From NCBI GenBank assembly GCA_019753105.1, contig JAIELJ010000006.1, positions 496,001-560,000 on the forward strand: a DNA stretch of 64,000 nucleotides, given 5' to 3'. Below the pieces are notes generated by a model that saw only the letters and a list, made by a program, of their open reading frames with translations, made no database searches and was not told the origin of the DNA. This DNA comes from Hyphomonadaceae bacterium. Its GTDB lineage: Bacteria > Pseudomonadota > Alphaproteobacteria > Caulobacterales > Aquidulcibacteraceae. The translations under genes and the position numbers were made by a program. Positions 8,477 to 18,413 of this stretch are shown here, piece by piece. Within the stretch, counting starts at the first letter, position 1, and each line of letters starts with the position of its first letter.

Positions 8477-11143
8477 GTGGCCGACTCGACGCAGACACCG
8501 CAGCCGAAGCTGACGCCGTTCATGGCGCAATATCTCGCCGCCAAGGCGGATCATCCAGATTCGCTGCTGTTCTTTCGCATGGGCGATTTCTATGAGCTGT
8601 TCTTCGAAGACGCGGAGAAAGCATCGGCTGCTATCGGCATTACGCTGACAAAGCGCGGCTCGCATAGCGGCGAGCCGATCCCGATGGCTGGCGTGCCGTG
8701 GCATCAGGCTGAGAACTATCTCTCGCGGCTCATTCGTGCGGGCTTCAAAGTCGCCGTCTGCGAGCAATTGGAAGATCCAGCCGAAGCCAAGAAACGGGGC
8801 TCCAAGTCGATTGTGCAACGTGGCGTCGTGCGCGTCGTCACGCCCGGCACGCTGACGGAAGAGGGGCTGCTTGATGCGCGCAGCGCCAATCGCTTGGCGG
8901 CATGCGCGTTCGGCGATGAGGGCGCCGCGATTGTGTGGGCGGATGTATCGACCGGCGCGTTCGAAACGCGCGCCATCAATCCGAACGAAGTAGAAGAAGA
9001 ACTTGCCGCTCTGTCGCCTGCGGAGCTGCTGATCGTTGAGGGCGACGTTGCGCGCGTGTCCGAGGCAGCGCGCATCTCCGGCGCGACACTCACAATGCGG
9101 CCGGCCGTGAAGGCTGACGCAAAGAGCGCGGAGCGGCGGCTGAAGTCAGCCTTCGAAGTCGCGGCGCTTGATGCGTTCGGTGAGTTCGGCGCGGCGGAGC
9201 TGGCGGCGATGGGGCTGCTGCTCGACTATATCGAGCTCACCCAAGCGGGCGCCGCGCCACGGCTACAGCCGCCGCGCCGTATAGCGGCACGCGCCTTCAT
9301 GGCCATCGATGCGGCCACGCGCGCGGCATTGGAAATTGAGCGCTCCGCGCGCCATGAACGCGCCGGCTCACTGCTTGCGACGATCGATCGAACCGTGACT
9401 GCGCCCGGCGGGCGGCTCTTGGCGGAGCGCCTCGGGCGGCCGCTGACGGATGTAGCTGCGATCAATGATCGGCTGGATTCGGTCGAGTTTTTCATCGAAG
9501 AGCGCCAGCGCCGCGACGGCGTGCGCGAAGAGCTTCGCGCGGCCGGCGATCTCGCGCGCGCTTTAACGCGGCTTTCGCTTGGTCGGGGAGGGCCGCGTGA
9601 TTTGGCGCATCTGCGCGACGGGCTGAACGCTGGCGACCGCGCCAGCGCGCGCTGTGCGGGTTTCGGCGGGGCCTTACCGAAAGAGGTGTCGCGAGCCTGC
9701 GAGGCGCTATCGCTCGCGGCGCACGCAAATAGCGGCAGTCTTGCGCAAACGCTTGAGCGAGCACTCGCGCCGGATTTGCCGCTGCTCGCGCGCGACGGCG
9801 GTTTCATCGCCGCGGGTTATGATGCGGTGCTCGATGAGACCCGCGCTCTGCGTGATGATAGCCGCAAGGTGATCGCCGCATTGCAGGCGAGTTACGCGGA
9901 AGAAACCGGGATCGCCGGCCTGAAGCTCAAGCACAATGGCGTGCTCGGCTATCATATCGACGCGACGACGAAGCAGGCCGAAGCGCTCATGTCGCCGCCG
10001 CTCAACGCGCGCTTCATCCATCGACAAACGAACGCCGGCTCGATCCGCTTCACCACAACCGAACTCGCTGAACTTGACGCCAAGATCGCTCGCGCCGGTG
10101 AAGCGGCGCTGGCGCGTGAGATGGCGTTGTTCAAGGAATTCGCCGCCCGCGCCGCGGCCTGCGAGGCCGATATTCGCGCCGCGGCAGAATCGCTGGCGTC
10201 CCTGGATGTCGCCGCCGCGCTCGCGCAATGGGCCGAGGAGACGAGCGCCGTGCGCCCTGAGATCGACGAGAGCGTGGCGCTGCTGGCGGAAGGCGGACGC
10301 CACCCCGTCGTTGAAGACGGCGTCCGCCGGGAGGGGCAGGGCTTCACGCCTAACGATGCGCGCCTCGACGGCGAGGGCAAAAGTGGCCCGCGCCTCTTGT
10401 TCGTCACTGGCCCGAACATGGCGGGCAAGAGCACCTATCTGCGCCAAATCGCGCTGCTTGCGGTATTGGCGCAAGCGGGCTCATTCGTGCCGACGCGCAA
10501 GTTGCGTCTCGGCGTGGTCGATCGCGTGTTCGCGCGTGTCGGCGCATCTGACGATCTCGCGCGCGGCCGTTCGACGTTCATGACCGAGATGGTCGAGACC
10601 GCAGCGATCCTGCACCAAGCAGGCCCGCGTGCGCTTGTTGTGCTCGATGAAATCGGCCGCGGCACGGCGACGTTTGATGGTCTGGCCATCGCTTGGGCGG
10701 TCGCGGAGCATTTGCACGAGGCGAACAGAAGCCGCGCGGTCTTCGCCACACACTATCATGAGCTGACACGTCTGGCGGAAAAGCTGGAAGCCGGCGCCAA
10801 CGCGCATCTGCGCGCCAAGGAATGGAAAGGCGATCTCGTCTTCCTGCATGAAGTCGCGCCGGGGCCAGCTGATCGGTCCTACGGCATTCAGGTCGCTAAA
10901 CTAGCCGGCCTGCCGAAGACCGCCGTCGAGCGGGCGCGCTCTGTGTTGCAGCGTCTGGAAGCCAGCGGCGGATCGGCGCGGGTAGAGATCGTCGATGATC
11001 TGCCGCTCTTCGCGACTGTCATGGAAGAGCACAAAGCCTCGCCGCTCGAAGCGGCGATCGACGAGATCAACCCAGACGCAATGAGCCCGAAGCAGGCGCT
11101 GGACGCGCTCTACCGGCTCAAGGCTCTCAAATCAGAAGAATAA
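8477..11143 (+). CDS. mutS: DNA mismatch repair protein MutS
   Basis: An 888-residue protein starting at GTG 8477. The mismatch-recognition motif GDFYELFF lies in the N-terminal domain, with the base-stacking Phe38 and Glu40. The core and clamp domains follow, and the C-terminal ABC ATPase has Walker [15 protein letters not shown] (from about residue 644), the signature GRSTFMTEM, Walker [12 protein letters not shown] and the His motif ATHYHELT. MutS binds mismatches and recruits MutL. It heads the conserved alphaproteobacterial run mutS–glnD–murJ–trpS, here interrupted by one small reverse-strand gene. Confidence 0.97.
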   Translation: MADSTQTPQPKLTPFMAQYLAAKADHPDSLLFFRMGDFYELFFEDAEKASAAIGITLTKRGSHSGEPIPMAGVPWHQAENYLSRLIRAGFKVAVCEQLEDPAEAKKRGSKSIVQRGVVRVVTPGTLTEEGLLDARSANRLAACAFGDEGAAIVWADVSTGAFETRAINPNEVEEELAALSPAELLIVEGDVARVSEAARISGATLTMRPAVKADAKSAERRLKSAFEVAALDAFGEFGAAELAAMGLLLDYIELTQAGAAPRLQPPRRIAARAFMAIDAATRAALEIERSARHERAGSLLATIDRTVTAPGGRLLAERLGRPLTDVAAINDRLDSVEFFIEERQRRDGVREELRAAGDLARALTRLSLGRGGPRDLAHLRDGLNAGDRASARCAGFGGALPKEVSRACEALSLAAHANSGSLAQTLERALAPDLPLLARDGGFIAAGYDAVLDETRALRDDSRKVIAALQASYAEETGIAGLKLKHNGVLGYHIDATTKQAEALMSPPLNARFIHRQTNAGSIRFTTTELAELDAKIARAGEAALAREMALFKEFAARAAACEADIRAAAESLASLDVAAALAQWAEETSAVRPEIDESVALLAEGGRHPVVEDGVRREGQGFTPNDARLDGEGKSGPRLLFVTGPNMAGKSTYLRQIALLAVLAQAGSFVPTRKLRLGVVDRVFARVGASDDLARGRSTFMTEMVETAAILHQAGPRALVVLDEIGRGTATFDGLAIAWAVAEHLHEANRSRAVFATHYHELTRLAEKLEAGANAHLRAKEWKGDLVFLHEVAPGPADRSYGIQVAKLAGLPKTAVERARSVLQRLEASGGSARVEIVDDLPLFATVMEEHKASPLEAAIDEINPDAMSPKQALDALYRLKALKSEE

Positions 11144-11148
11144 CCCGC

Positions 11149-11502
11149 TTACGGGTTTTGCGGCTGCGCGCTCTCTTCGCCCGGCAGAAGCGAAGGGCGG
11201 CTGTTGACCGTGTCGCGCGCTTCGCCGATCGCCGCACCCGCCACCATGTTATCGCGGATGAGTGGCATCGAGCCCGTCTGCACCAAGATGGTCAGGAAGA
11301 CGCCGAGCGTGGCGCCAAGTGCTAGGCCGGAAACACCCCAGAGCGAGGCAGCGAACCAATACGCTGCCGAGCGCTCGCTTTTGATGCGCTGGTGAAACAG
11401 CTTCTGGTCCATAATCGCTTCCAGCCCAGCGCGAGCCGGGTGGTCGGTGACCTGATGGTCCTCATCGACCGGCTTAATGGTCCTGGTGCCTTTGCTGCGC
11501 AT
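11149..11502 (-). CDS. Small membrane protein of unknown function
   Basis: A 117-residue protein lying tail to tail with mutS (5 bases between stops) and divergent from glnD. It has a polar N-terminal half, then one or two hydrophobic helices (YWFAASLWGVSGLALGATL, continuing into GVFLTILVQTG), then a polar tail ending in SAQPQNP. No family was recognised. The segment around residues 30–50 (MDQKLFHQRIKSERSAAY) could be an amphipathic helix. The gene shares the 160-base divergent region with glnD. Confidence 0.7.
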   Translation of the reverse strand: MRSKGTRTIKPVDEDHQVTDHPARAGLEAIMDQKLFHQRIKSERSAAYWFAASLWGVSGLALGATLGVFLTILVQTGSMPLIRDNMVAGAAIGEARDTVNSRPSLLPGEESAQPQNP

Positions 11503-11662
11503 ACGAGGTGGTCTCCGGAGCGGCGTTCCCGCATCTTTGTGGCTATGCCCGCGAAATGAGGCAAGGTTGAGTTCTGTCTTTTACCAAGAAGTCATATCTT
11601 ACGGCTGTGGACACTGGCGCCCCTGTGCGATTGGGGACACGAATTGGTGAAATGACGAGCAT

Positions 11663-14473
11663 ATGCCAGCCCGGCTGAAGCCCGCACGTATTGAACACGT
11701 CGTCGACGGCCTCCGTTTGCGCGCACAATTGAGCGCAATCGCTGCCGCCGAGGGTGAGAACGCGCGCGCGTCGGTCAAGAACCTTCTCCACGGAGCATTG
11801 TTTCGGGGCCGGATGATCGCCAAAGAGCGGCTGGAGGCAGGGGAGCACGGTTTGGCCGTTGCCCGCTTGCTGGCGAAGGTTGCCGACGAAGTCGTCAGCG
11901 CGCTCTACGACTACACCACCGTCCACCTCTTCCGCGCCCGCAACCCTACGCAAGGGGAGCGTTTCACGGTCATGGCGGTCGGCGGATACGGCCGCGGCGA
12001 ACTCGCGCCTTCTTCGGATCTCGATCTGCTCTTCCTGCGCGCCTACAAGCCGACGCCGTTCAGCGAGAGCGTGACCGAGTACATGCTCTATATGCTCTGG
12101 GACATGGGGCTGAAGGTCGGCCATTCGTCCCGGAACGTCGAAGAGTCGCTGAAGCTCGCGCGGGAAGATCACACGATCCAGACCGCGCTCCTTGAGGCGC
12201 GCCGCATCGCTGGCGATGAATCGCTGGCGCAGGAATTGGAAGTTCGTTTCCGTAAGGAGGTCGCGCAAAAGGGCCACGCGGCCTTTATCGCGGCAAAGCT
12301 CAAAGAGCGCGACGAACGCCACCAGCGCATCGGCGCCTCGCGCTACATGGTTGAGCCCAACATTAAAGAGGGAAAGGGCGGGCTGCGGGATCTGCACACG
12401 CTCTTCTGGCTCGCGCGCCATCGCTACGGCTTCATCCGTCCGCAAGACTATGTTGATGCGGGCGTCTTCACAGAAGAGGAGCGCCTAGCCTTCCGCCGCG
12501 CGCTTCACTTTTTGTGGACGGCACGCTGCCATCTGCACTTCCTCACCGCGCGTAGCGAGGAGCGGCTGACATTCGACGTGCAGCCGGAAATGGCCAAGCG
12601 CATGGGCTACCATTCGCGCGGCAATCAGACGGACGTCGAGCGTTTCATGAAGCGCTACTTTCTGGTGGCGAAGGAAGTGGGCGTGCTCACGCGAGTGCTC
12701 TGCGCCAAATTGGAAGCCGATAACGCCAAGCGCGCGCCCAAGGGCCTGCAGCGTCTGGCCGAGAGCTTCGGCCGCAAGTCCGCGCCGGAGACGCCTGGAT
12801 TCATTATCGACGGTGGCCGCCTCAATATCGAGGCGCCGAAGGTGCTCAAGAATCCAAGCAACGTGCTGCGCCTGTTTGAGATCGCCGAAAATCGCGATCT
12901 CGACATTCATCCAGAAGCGCTCGGCGAGGCGACACGGCGGGTGCGCAGCATCATGCCGGATTGGCGCAAGGACGACGCCTCACGCGTTGCGTTTTTGAAT
13001 GTTGTCACATCGAAGCGCCACCCGGATGCGGCGCTTCGGCTAATGAACGAAGCTGGCGTGCTCGGGAAGTTCGTGCCTGAGTTCGGCCGCATCGTCGCGC
13101 AAATGCAGTTCAATATGTACCACCATTACACGGTGGATGAGCATACGCTGCAGGCCATCGGCGCGATGTCGGAGATCGAGCGCGGTGTCCACAAGGATCG
13201 CCACCCGCTGGCGACGGAGATTTTTCCGAAGATCATCAACCGCCGCGCGCTCTACCTCGCCATGCTTTTGCATGACACGGGAAAGGGCGAGGGCGATCAG
13301 CAGATCGAGGGCGAGAAGTCTGCGCGTACTGCGTGCACGCGGCTCGGGCTGCCGCAAGAAGAGGTCGAACTCGTTGGCTGGCTCGTGGGCCATCATCTGG
13401 TGATGAGTGACTTCGCGCAAAAGCGCGATATCGGCGATCCGCGTACGGTCGAGCAATTCGCCAAGATCGTCGGCAGCGTCGAGCGCTTGCGCTTGCTCTT
13501 AGTGCTTACAGTTTCAGACATTCGCGCCGTTGGCCCCACGGTTTGGAACGATTGGAAGGGGCAATTGCTCCGCGATCTCTATCGCTTGACGGAAGCAGCC
13601 CTTCACGGTGGCCGATCGGACGAAAAAGGCGTGCGCGAGCATCTCTCCGAACTTGCCGCCGGCGCCAAAGCTGAGTTGCTGCGCCATGTTCGCGTCGATG
13701 ATGCGCTCGCCGCGTGGCTTGACGCTTTGGAAGACGGCTACTGGCTCAATCACGATGCCGAAGCGCTGGCTTGGCACGCGACGGAAGTGATGCACGCCCG
13801 CCGCGGCCGCTCGATTCCGCATGTCGCCACGCGGTTTCGCGAAAAGCAGGGCGTCACCGAAATCCTCGTCTACGCTGGCGATCGGCCGGGTTTGTTCGCG
13901 AGCCTCGCCGCGGCGATCTCGGCTAGCGGCGCCGATATCGCGGACGCGCGCGTCCACACGACCAAGGATGGCGCCGCGTTCGACGTGTTCTCGATCCAAA
14001 CGACTGATAACCAGCCGTTTGGCCTGCGCGATCCCGATCTGCTTGTTCACCTGGTCGAGCGGTTGAATCGCGCCGCGCTCACAGACCACGCATTGCCCGC
14101 GCCAAAGCCAGCATCGCGCCGCAACGCCGCGTTCGCGATCGAACCTTGGGTGCGTATCGATAACGATCTGACCCCGCACGCCACTGTCGTTGAAGCGTCA
14201 GGCCGCGACCGGCTCGGCTTACTCGCCGAGCTCGCGCATGTCTGCGCCGAAGCGAAAGTATCGATCGCCAGCGCCCACATCGACACGTTGGGCGAACGCG
14301 CCTCCGACGTGTTCTATGTCCAGGAAGAGGGCGGCGGACAAATCAAGGAGCCGCGCCGGATTGCGTCGTTGCGCAGCAAACTCGAAGCCGTGTTGCGCGC
14401 GGCTGAGCCGGCCGCACCCGCCGATCCCGCCAAGAAGGCCTTGGCTGTGGCGCGCGCATCGACGGCGCGCTAA
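11663..14473 (+). CDS. glnD: Bifunctional [protein-PII] uridylyltransferase/uridylyl-removing enzyme GlnD
   Basis: A 936-residue protein, the normal GlnD length. The nucleotidyltransferase motif GGYGRGELAPSSDLDLLFL lies near residue 107 and supplies the metal-binding aspartates. The HD hydrolase domain is seen as HHYTVDEHT (about 486) and LLHDTGKGEGD (about 534). Two C-terminal ACT domains begin near residues 734 (TEILVYAGDRPGLFASL) and 836 (TVVEASGRDRLGLLAEL). GlnD uridylylates PII when glutamine is low and deuridylylates it when glutamine is high, the ACT domains being the glutamine sensors. The reading continues into murJ after a 35-base gap. Confidence 0.97.
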   Translation: MPARLKPARIEHVVDGLRLRAQLSAIAAAEGENARASVKNLLHGALFRGRMIAKERLEAGEHGLAVARLLAKVADEVVSALYDYTTVHLFRARNPTQGERFTVMAVGGYGRGELAPSSDLDLLFLRAYKPTPFSESVTEYMLYMLWDMGLKVGHSSRNVEESLKLAREDHTIQTALLEARRIAGDESLAQELEVRFRKEVAQKGHAAFIAAKLKERDERHQRIGASRYMVEPNIKEGKGGLRDLHTLFWLARHRYGFIRPQDYVDAGVFTEEERLAFRRALHFLWTARCHLHFLTARSEERLTFDVQPEMAKRMGYHSRGNQTDVERFMKRYFLVAKEVGVLTRVLCAKLEADNAKRAPKGLQRLAESFGRKSAPETPGFIIDGGRLNIEAPKVLKNPSNVLRLFEIAENRDLDIHPEALGEATRRVRSIMPDWRKDDASRVAFLNVVTSKRHPDAALRLMNEAGVLGKFVPEFGRIVAQMQFNMYHHYTVDEHTLQAIGAMSEIERGVHKDRHPLATEIFPKIINRRALYLAMLLHDTGKGEGDQQIEGEKSARTACTRLGLPQEEVELVGWLVGHHLVMSDFAQKRDIGDPRTVEQFAKIVGSVERLRLLLVLTVSDIRAVGPTVWNDWKGQLLRDLYRLTEAALHGGRSDEKGVREHLSELAAGAKAELLRHVRVDDALAAWLDALEDGYWLNHDAEALAWHATEVMHARRGRSIPHVATRFREKQGVTEILVYAGDRPGLFASLAAAISASGADIADARVHTTKDGAAFDVFSIQTTDNQPFGLRDPDLLVHLVERLNRAALTDHALPAPKPASRRNAAFAIEPWVRIDNDLTPHATVVEASGRDRLGLLAELAHVCAEAKVSIASAHIDTLGERASDVFYVQEEGGGQIKEPRRIASLRSKLEAVLRAAEPAAPADPAKKALAVARASTAR

Positions 14474-14508
14474 GGCATGGATACCCATCATTTGAGTCGC
14501 CCGACCGC

Positions 14509-16113
14509 ATGAGCCTCGCCCGCAATACCGCCGTTATCGGCGGGCTGACTTTGATCTCGCGTCTGCTCGGCTTTGCCCGTGACGTTCTTTTGGCCGCAGC
14601 GCTTGGCGCCGGGCCGATCGCTGACGCCTTCAATGCCGCGCTGCGCTTTCCCAATCTGTTTCGCCGCTTGTTTGCGGAAGGGGCGTTCAGTCAGGCGTTC
14701 GTTCCTGTCTATTCGAAGACATTGGCCGAGCAGGGCGAGAAAAGCGCTGACACGCTTGCGGCGGAGGCGCTCTCGGTTCTGGTGCTGGCCACGACTCTGC
14801 TCAGCGCCGTCGCAATTCTGGCTATGCCCTGGATCAACCTCGTCCTGTTCGGCGGCTACGTCGATGATCCTGAGACGTTCAGGTTAGCAACGCTGCTGAC
14901 CCAGATCACGATGCCCTACCTCGTGGCCATGAGTGTCGCCACGCTTTTTGCGGGTGCGCTGAATGCACGTGGGCGGTTCTTCACGGCGGCCGCTGCGCCA
15001 TCGCTGTTGAACATATCGCTTCTGATCGGCGTCTGGCTCTACCGGGACGATCCAACCCAGGCCTCTATCGCTGCCGCAGTCTCGGTGACGATCGCCGGCG
15101 TCTTGCAGGCAGCCTGGGTAGCACTCGGCGCCCGTCGCGCCGGCGTGCGGACAAGGCCGATGGCGCCGCGACTGAGCGATAATGTGAAGCGGCTGCTCGT
15201 GCTCGCAGCGCCCGCGGCAATCGCCGGCGGCGCACTGCAGATCAACGTCATGGTCAGCACAGGCATCGCCTCGTTCGAGGAAGGCGCCATCTCTCTGTTG
15301 GCGTACGCGGATCGTTTGTATCAGCTGCCGCTTGGACTCATTGGCGTGGCCGTAGGCGTCGCAATGCTGCCGCGTCTGTCGCGGCTTGTGCAGGCGAACG
15401 ATACGGTCGCCGCGCGCAGCGCGCTCGATGAGGCTGTGAACCTCGCCATGGTGTTCACGCTGCCGTCGGCCGCCGCGATCTTGGCGATGCCGTCATTTCT
15501 GCTTGAAGGCTTGTTCGCGCGCGGCGAATTCACCGTTCAGAATGCGCGCGATGGAGCGCTTGCGCTATTTCACTATGGCTGGGGCGTTCCGGCCTTCGTG
15601 CTAGCCAAGATCTACGCGCCGGCTTTCTTTGCCCGCGAAGACACGCGCGCGCCCATGCGCTTTGCGCTGATCTCGATGGCGATCAATGTCGCGCTAGGCG
15701 CAGCCCTGTTCTTTGCGCTGCGTTCTTTGGGCTATGCGGGCTTCCCGGGGCTCGCGATCGCGACCAGCGTCGCGGCGTGGGTCAATGTCGCACTTATGGT
15801 GACGACATTGGCTCGAAACGGCTCTTACGCGCCGTCGGCCAAAGCGATATGGCGCTTCACGCGCATTGCCCTAGTCTCCGCCGCTTTGGGTGTGGCGATG
15901 TGGATGGGCGTCGCCAATCGCGAGGCGCTCGAAGCCGCTCTTGGCTCCAAGGAAATTGCGATCCTGACGTTGATCGTCGGCGGCGGTCTCAGCTACTTCG
16001 CCGTCTTGTTCCTCAGCGGATCGGTGAGCATTGGCGAAGTGCGCGGCGCGTTCCGGCGCGAGCGCGGACCTGACGGCGGGGGAGGCGGCTTGCCGCCGGG
16101 CTTGGACGGCTGA
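14509..16113 (+). CDS. murJ: Lipid II flippase MurJ
   Basis: A 534-residue, highly hydrophobic protein consistent with 14 transmembrane helices. The N-terminus contains the MurJ/MviN hallmark ISRLLGFARDVLLAAALGAG, followed by ADAFNAALRFPNLFRRLFAEG and AFSQAFVPVYS. MurJ moves lipid II across the inner membrane for peptidoglycan synthesis. The C-terminus ends in a glycine/proline-rich tail (GGGGGLPPGLDG). The start ATG 14509 is 35 bases behind glnD. A possible leader peptide for trpS begins 14 bases after the stop. Confidence 0.96.
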   Translation: MSLARNTAVIGGLTLISRLLGFARDVLLAAALGAGPIADAFNAALRFPNLFRRLFAEGAFSQAFVPVYSKTLAEQGEKSADTLAAEALSVLVLATTLLSAVAILAMPWINLVLFGGYVDDPETFRLATLLTQITMPYLVAMSVATLFAGALNARGRFFTAAAAPSLLNISLLIGVWLYRDDPTQASIAAAVSVTIAGVLQAAWVALGARRAGVRTRPMAPRLSDNVKRLLVLAAPAAIAGGALQINVMVSTGIASFEEGAISLLAYADRLYQLPLGLIGVAVGVAMLPRLSRLVQANDTVAARSALDEAVNLAMVFTLPSAAAILAMPSFLLEGLFARGEFTVQNARDGALALFHYGWGVPAFVLAKIYAPAFFAREDTRAPMRFALISMAINVALGAALFFALRSLGYAGFPGLAIATSVAAWVNVALMVTTLARNGSYAPSAKAIWRFTRIALVSAALGVAMWMGVANREALEAALGSKEIAILTLIVGGGLSYFAVLFLSGSVSIGEVRGAFRRERGPDGGGGGLPPGLDG

Positions 16114-16127
16114 TAGAAGCCAACTTC

Positions 16128-16166
16128 ATGAGCACGAGAACGAAATTCTGGCGATGGCGGGCCTGA
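16128..16166 (+). CDS. Possible tryptophan leader peptide ahead of trpS (12 residues)
   Basis: A short frame ATG 16128 to TGA 16164–16166 encodes MSTRTKFWRWRA. It has two Trp codons (16149–16151 and 16155–16157) separated by one Arg codon, close to the stop. Known alphaproteobacterial trp leader peptides end similarly in clustered Trp followed by Ala-Arg residues. It lies in the 113-base gap between murJ and trpS and overlaps an attenuator-like hairpin. A weak AGAAG (16114–16118) is the only Shine–Dalgarno-like sequence. Two Trp in 12 codons is unlikely by chance but not impossible, so this is a candidate. Confidence 0.5.
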   Translation: MSTRTKFWRWRA

Positions 16167-16220
16167 ACTGACGCCGCTTTTAGCGCGCCACAGCGACGCG
16201 CCCGTTCTCATGTTCCGGAG
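16157..16220 (+). promoter_or_regulatory. Candidate trpS attenuator (alternative RNA hairpins)
   Basis: A hairpin can form from GCGG-g-C (16157–16162) with GCCGC (16173–16177), followed directly by TTTTA (16178–16182), which looks like a short intrinsic terminator. Its 5' arm lies inside the last codons of the leader frame, so a ribosome stalled at the Trp codons would block it. A second, competing pairing joins GAGAACG (16136–16142, inside the leader) to CGTTCTC (16203–16209), just ahead of the trpS Shine–Dalgarno CGGAG (16216–16220). Both pairings are seen by eye; folding energies were not computed. Confidence 0.4.
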
Positions 16221-16226
16221 TTTCCA

Positions 16227-17261
16227 ATGACCGACGTCCAGCCGCCCCAATACAAGGGCCCGCAGCGCGTGTTCTCAGGCATGCAGCCGACGAATGGCCT
16301 GCATCTCGGCAATTATCTTGGCGCGTTGCAAAAGTTCGTGCGCCTGCAAGAGAGCTACGAGTGCATTTATTGCATCGTCGATCTGCACGCGATCACCACC
16401 GGCCCTGATCCGAAAGAACTCGCCAACCGCTCGCGCGAAGTCGCGGCGGCTTATGTCGCGGCCGGCGTTGATCCCAAGCGTTCGACCATCTTTATCCAAT
16501 CTGCAGTGCGCGAGCACTCGGAGCTTGCGTGGGTGTTCAACTGCATCGCCCGCATGGGCTGGTTGGAGCGGATGACGCAGTTCAAGGATAAAGCCGGCAA
16601 GGACGCGCAGCGTTCGTCAGTTGGCTTGTTCGACTATCCCGTCCTGCAAGCGGCGGATATTCTGCTCTACAAGGCGACGCACGTTCCGGTCGGCGAAGAT
16701 CAGAAGCAGCACTTGGAGCTTTCGCGCGACATCGCCGCGAAGTTCAACAACGATTACGACGCGCCGAATTTCTTCCCGCTGCCCGAGCCGCTGATCCAGG
16801 GCCCAGGCGCGCGGATCATGAGTTTGCGCGAGGGCACGAAGAAGATGTCGAAGTCCGATCCTTCGGACATGACGCGCATCAACATGACCGATGACGCCGA
16901 CGCGATCCTGCAAAAGATCAAGAAGGCGACGACGGATTCCGCCCCAGTGCCGGAGTCCAAGGAAGGCCTCGCGGGCCGCGCCGAGGTTGAAAACCTCGTC
17001 GGCATCTTCGCGGCAGTCACCGAGCGTAGCGTTGAAGACATCCTCACCGAATATGGCGGCAAGGGCTTCGGCGTGTTTAAGCCGGCGCTCGCCGAGGCGC
17101 TCTCAACCAAGCTCGCGCCGATCGCCGCCGAGATGCGCCGTCTCAACGCCGATCCCGGCGCGCTCGATGCGATCCTGAGGGACGGCGCAGAGAAGGCGCG
17201 GGCGGTGGCGCAGCCGATCATGGCCGAGGTTCGCGATGTCGTCGGCTTCTGGCGCGCCTAA
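16227..17261 (+). CDS. trpS: Tryptophanyl-tRNA synthetase
   Basis: A 344-residue class I synthetase, the standard bacterial TrpRS length. The HIGH-type motif appears as [11 protein letters not shown] after RVFSGMQP, and the KMSKS loop as KKMSKSDPS near residue 206. The tryptophan and ATP pocket region includes [14 protein letters not shown] and [14 protein letters not shown]. It charges tRNA-Trp in the cytoplasm. A good Shine–Dalgarno (CGGAG) lies 6 bases upstream of ATG 16227. The preceding gap holds a possible Trp-rich leader peptide, so expression may respond to tryptophanyl-tRNA level. Confidence 0.97.
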   Translation: MTDVQPPQYKGPQRVFSGMQPTNGLHLGNYLGALQKFVRLQESYECIYCIVDLHAITTGPDPKELANRSREVAAAYVAAGVDPKRSTIFIQSAVREHSELAWVFNCIARMGWLERMTQFKDKAGKDAQRSSVGLFDYPVLQAADILLYKATHVPVGEDQKQHLELSRDIAAKFNNDYDAPNFFPLPEPLIQGPGARIMSLREGTKKMSKSDPSDMTRINMTDDADAILQKIKKATTDSAPVPESKEGLAGRAEVENLVGIFAAVTERSVEDILTEYGGKGFGVFKPALAEALSTKLAPIAAEMRRLNADPGALDAILRDGAEKARAVAQPIMAEVRDVVGFWRA

Positions 17262-17284
17262 CGGGGAGTCGCTAGGGTCATCCG

Positions 17285-17803
17285 ATGAGTGACGAGCGTT
17301 TCGCCTGTCTGGTTATCGCCGACGAGAGCGAGGAATTTCCCGACGCGCTGATCTATGCGGGGCTTATCTGCCGCAACACCGGCTGGCGGCTCGTAATCTT
17401 GCGCGTCATCGAACCGTCCGATCCAGCGCCCTGGGCGTCGATCACCGATGAAATGCGCCGCCAAGCGCACGATGCGGCGGAGTCGCTGACACAGCGCTTC
17501 GCGGCTGAGGTCTGGGCCGAATGCGGGGTTTCGGCTGAGCCGGTGCTGCGCGGGGGCGATCTGAAGCCGGAACTGCGCAAGCTGATCGAGGAAGATCACT
17601 CGATCAAACTGGTAGTGCTCGCCGCGGCGCACGGGCCTGGCGGTCCGGGCCCGTTGGTCGCTCAGCTCGGCCGCGCCCAAGGCATCGGACTGCGCCCGGT
17701 GCCGGTGCTGGTCGTGCCGGGCGCGCTGACGCGCGACGAAATTCGCAGATTGGCGCTGCCGGTGGCGATTGTCGCCAGCAAGGAAGACACGCCGCCCGCT
17801 TGA
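17285..17803 (+). CDS. Universal stress protein (UspA family)
   Basis: A 172-residue single Usp domain. The N-terminal strand FACLVIADESEEFPDALIYA, the helix-strand GWRLVILRVIEPSDP and the later IKLVVLAAAHGPGGPGP and VPVLVVPGAL match the Usp fold. The usual ATP-binding G-x2-G-x9-G-S/T loop is replaced by a Gly/Pro-rich HGPGGPGPLV segment, so nucleotide binding is uncertain. It is 23 bases behind trpS and 31 bases ahead of nfu, an arrangement common in Alphaproteobacteria. The role is probably general stress tolerance; no specific partner is evident. Confidence 0.88.
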   Translation: MSDERFACLVIADESEEFPDALIYAGLICRNTGWRLVILRVIEPSDPAPWASITDEMRRQAHDAAESLTQRFAAEVWAECGVSAEPVLRGGDLKPELRKLIEEDHSIKLVVLAAAHGPGGPGPLVAQLGRAQGIGLRPVPVLVVPGALTRDEIRRLALPVAIVASKEDTPPA

Positions 17804-17834
17804 CCGGTTACGGCCAAAGGACCACCTGAGCCCC

Positions 17835-18413
17835 ATGTTCATTCAAACGGAATCGACGCCCAATCCACGCACGCTGAAGTTTCTGCCTGGCCGCGATGTG
17901 CTGGGGCAGGGCAGCCGTGAATACGCCGACGCCGATGCGGCGCTCGGCGCGCCGCTGGCGACGGCATTGTTCGAGATCGACGGCGTCGAGCGCGTCTATC
18001 TCGGCAGTGACTTCATCACCATCACCAAAGCCGAGGGTCTGGAGTGGCCACATCTGAAGCCGCACGTGCTGGCGGCGATCATGGATCACTTCACCGCCGG
18101 GCGCCCCGTGCTCGCCGATGGCGCGGCGGTCACGGATGAAACCGATGAAGCCGATATCGTCTATGAAGGCGAAGCCGCCGACATCGTCAAAGAGCTGAAA
18201 GAGATTATCGACGCACGCGTCCGCCCCGCCGTGGCGCGCGATGGCGGCGATATCACCTTCCACTCGTGGGACCATGAACAAGGCATTGTCCGCCTCAACA
18301 TGCGCGGCGCCTGCGCGGGCTGCCCGTCCTCGACGCTGACGCTGAAGCAAGGCATCGAAAACATGCTCCGCCACTACGTGCCTGAAGTGAACGCGGTGGA
18401 GCAGGTGGTGTGA
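17835..18413 (+). CDS. NifU-type iron–sulfur cluster scaffold/carrier (Nfu)
   Basis: A 192-residue protein with an N-terminal Nfu_N domain (MFIQTESTPNPRTLKFLPGR) and a C-terminal NifU domain with the cluster-binding pair in GACAGCPSSTLTLK. The start ATG 17835 is chosen because MFIQTE(S/P)TPNP is the conserved family N-terminus; a longer frame from 17769 overlaps the preceding gene. Nfu proteins accept Fe–S clusters from the assembly machinery and pass them to targets such as lipoate synthase and aconitase. The stop overlaps the next start by 4 bases (GTGA), implying translational coupling to rimI. Confidence 0.95.
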   Translation: MFIQTESTPNPRTLKFLPGRDVLGQGSREYADADAALGAPLATALFEIDGVERVYLGSDFITITKAEGLEWPHLKPHVLAAIMDHFTAGRPVLADGAAVTDETDEADIVYEGEAADIVKELKEIIDARVRPAVARDGGDITFHSWDHEQGIVRLNMRGACAGCPSSTLTLKQGIENMLRHYVPEVNAVEQVV

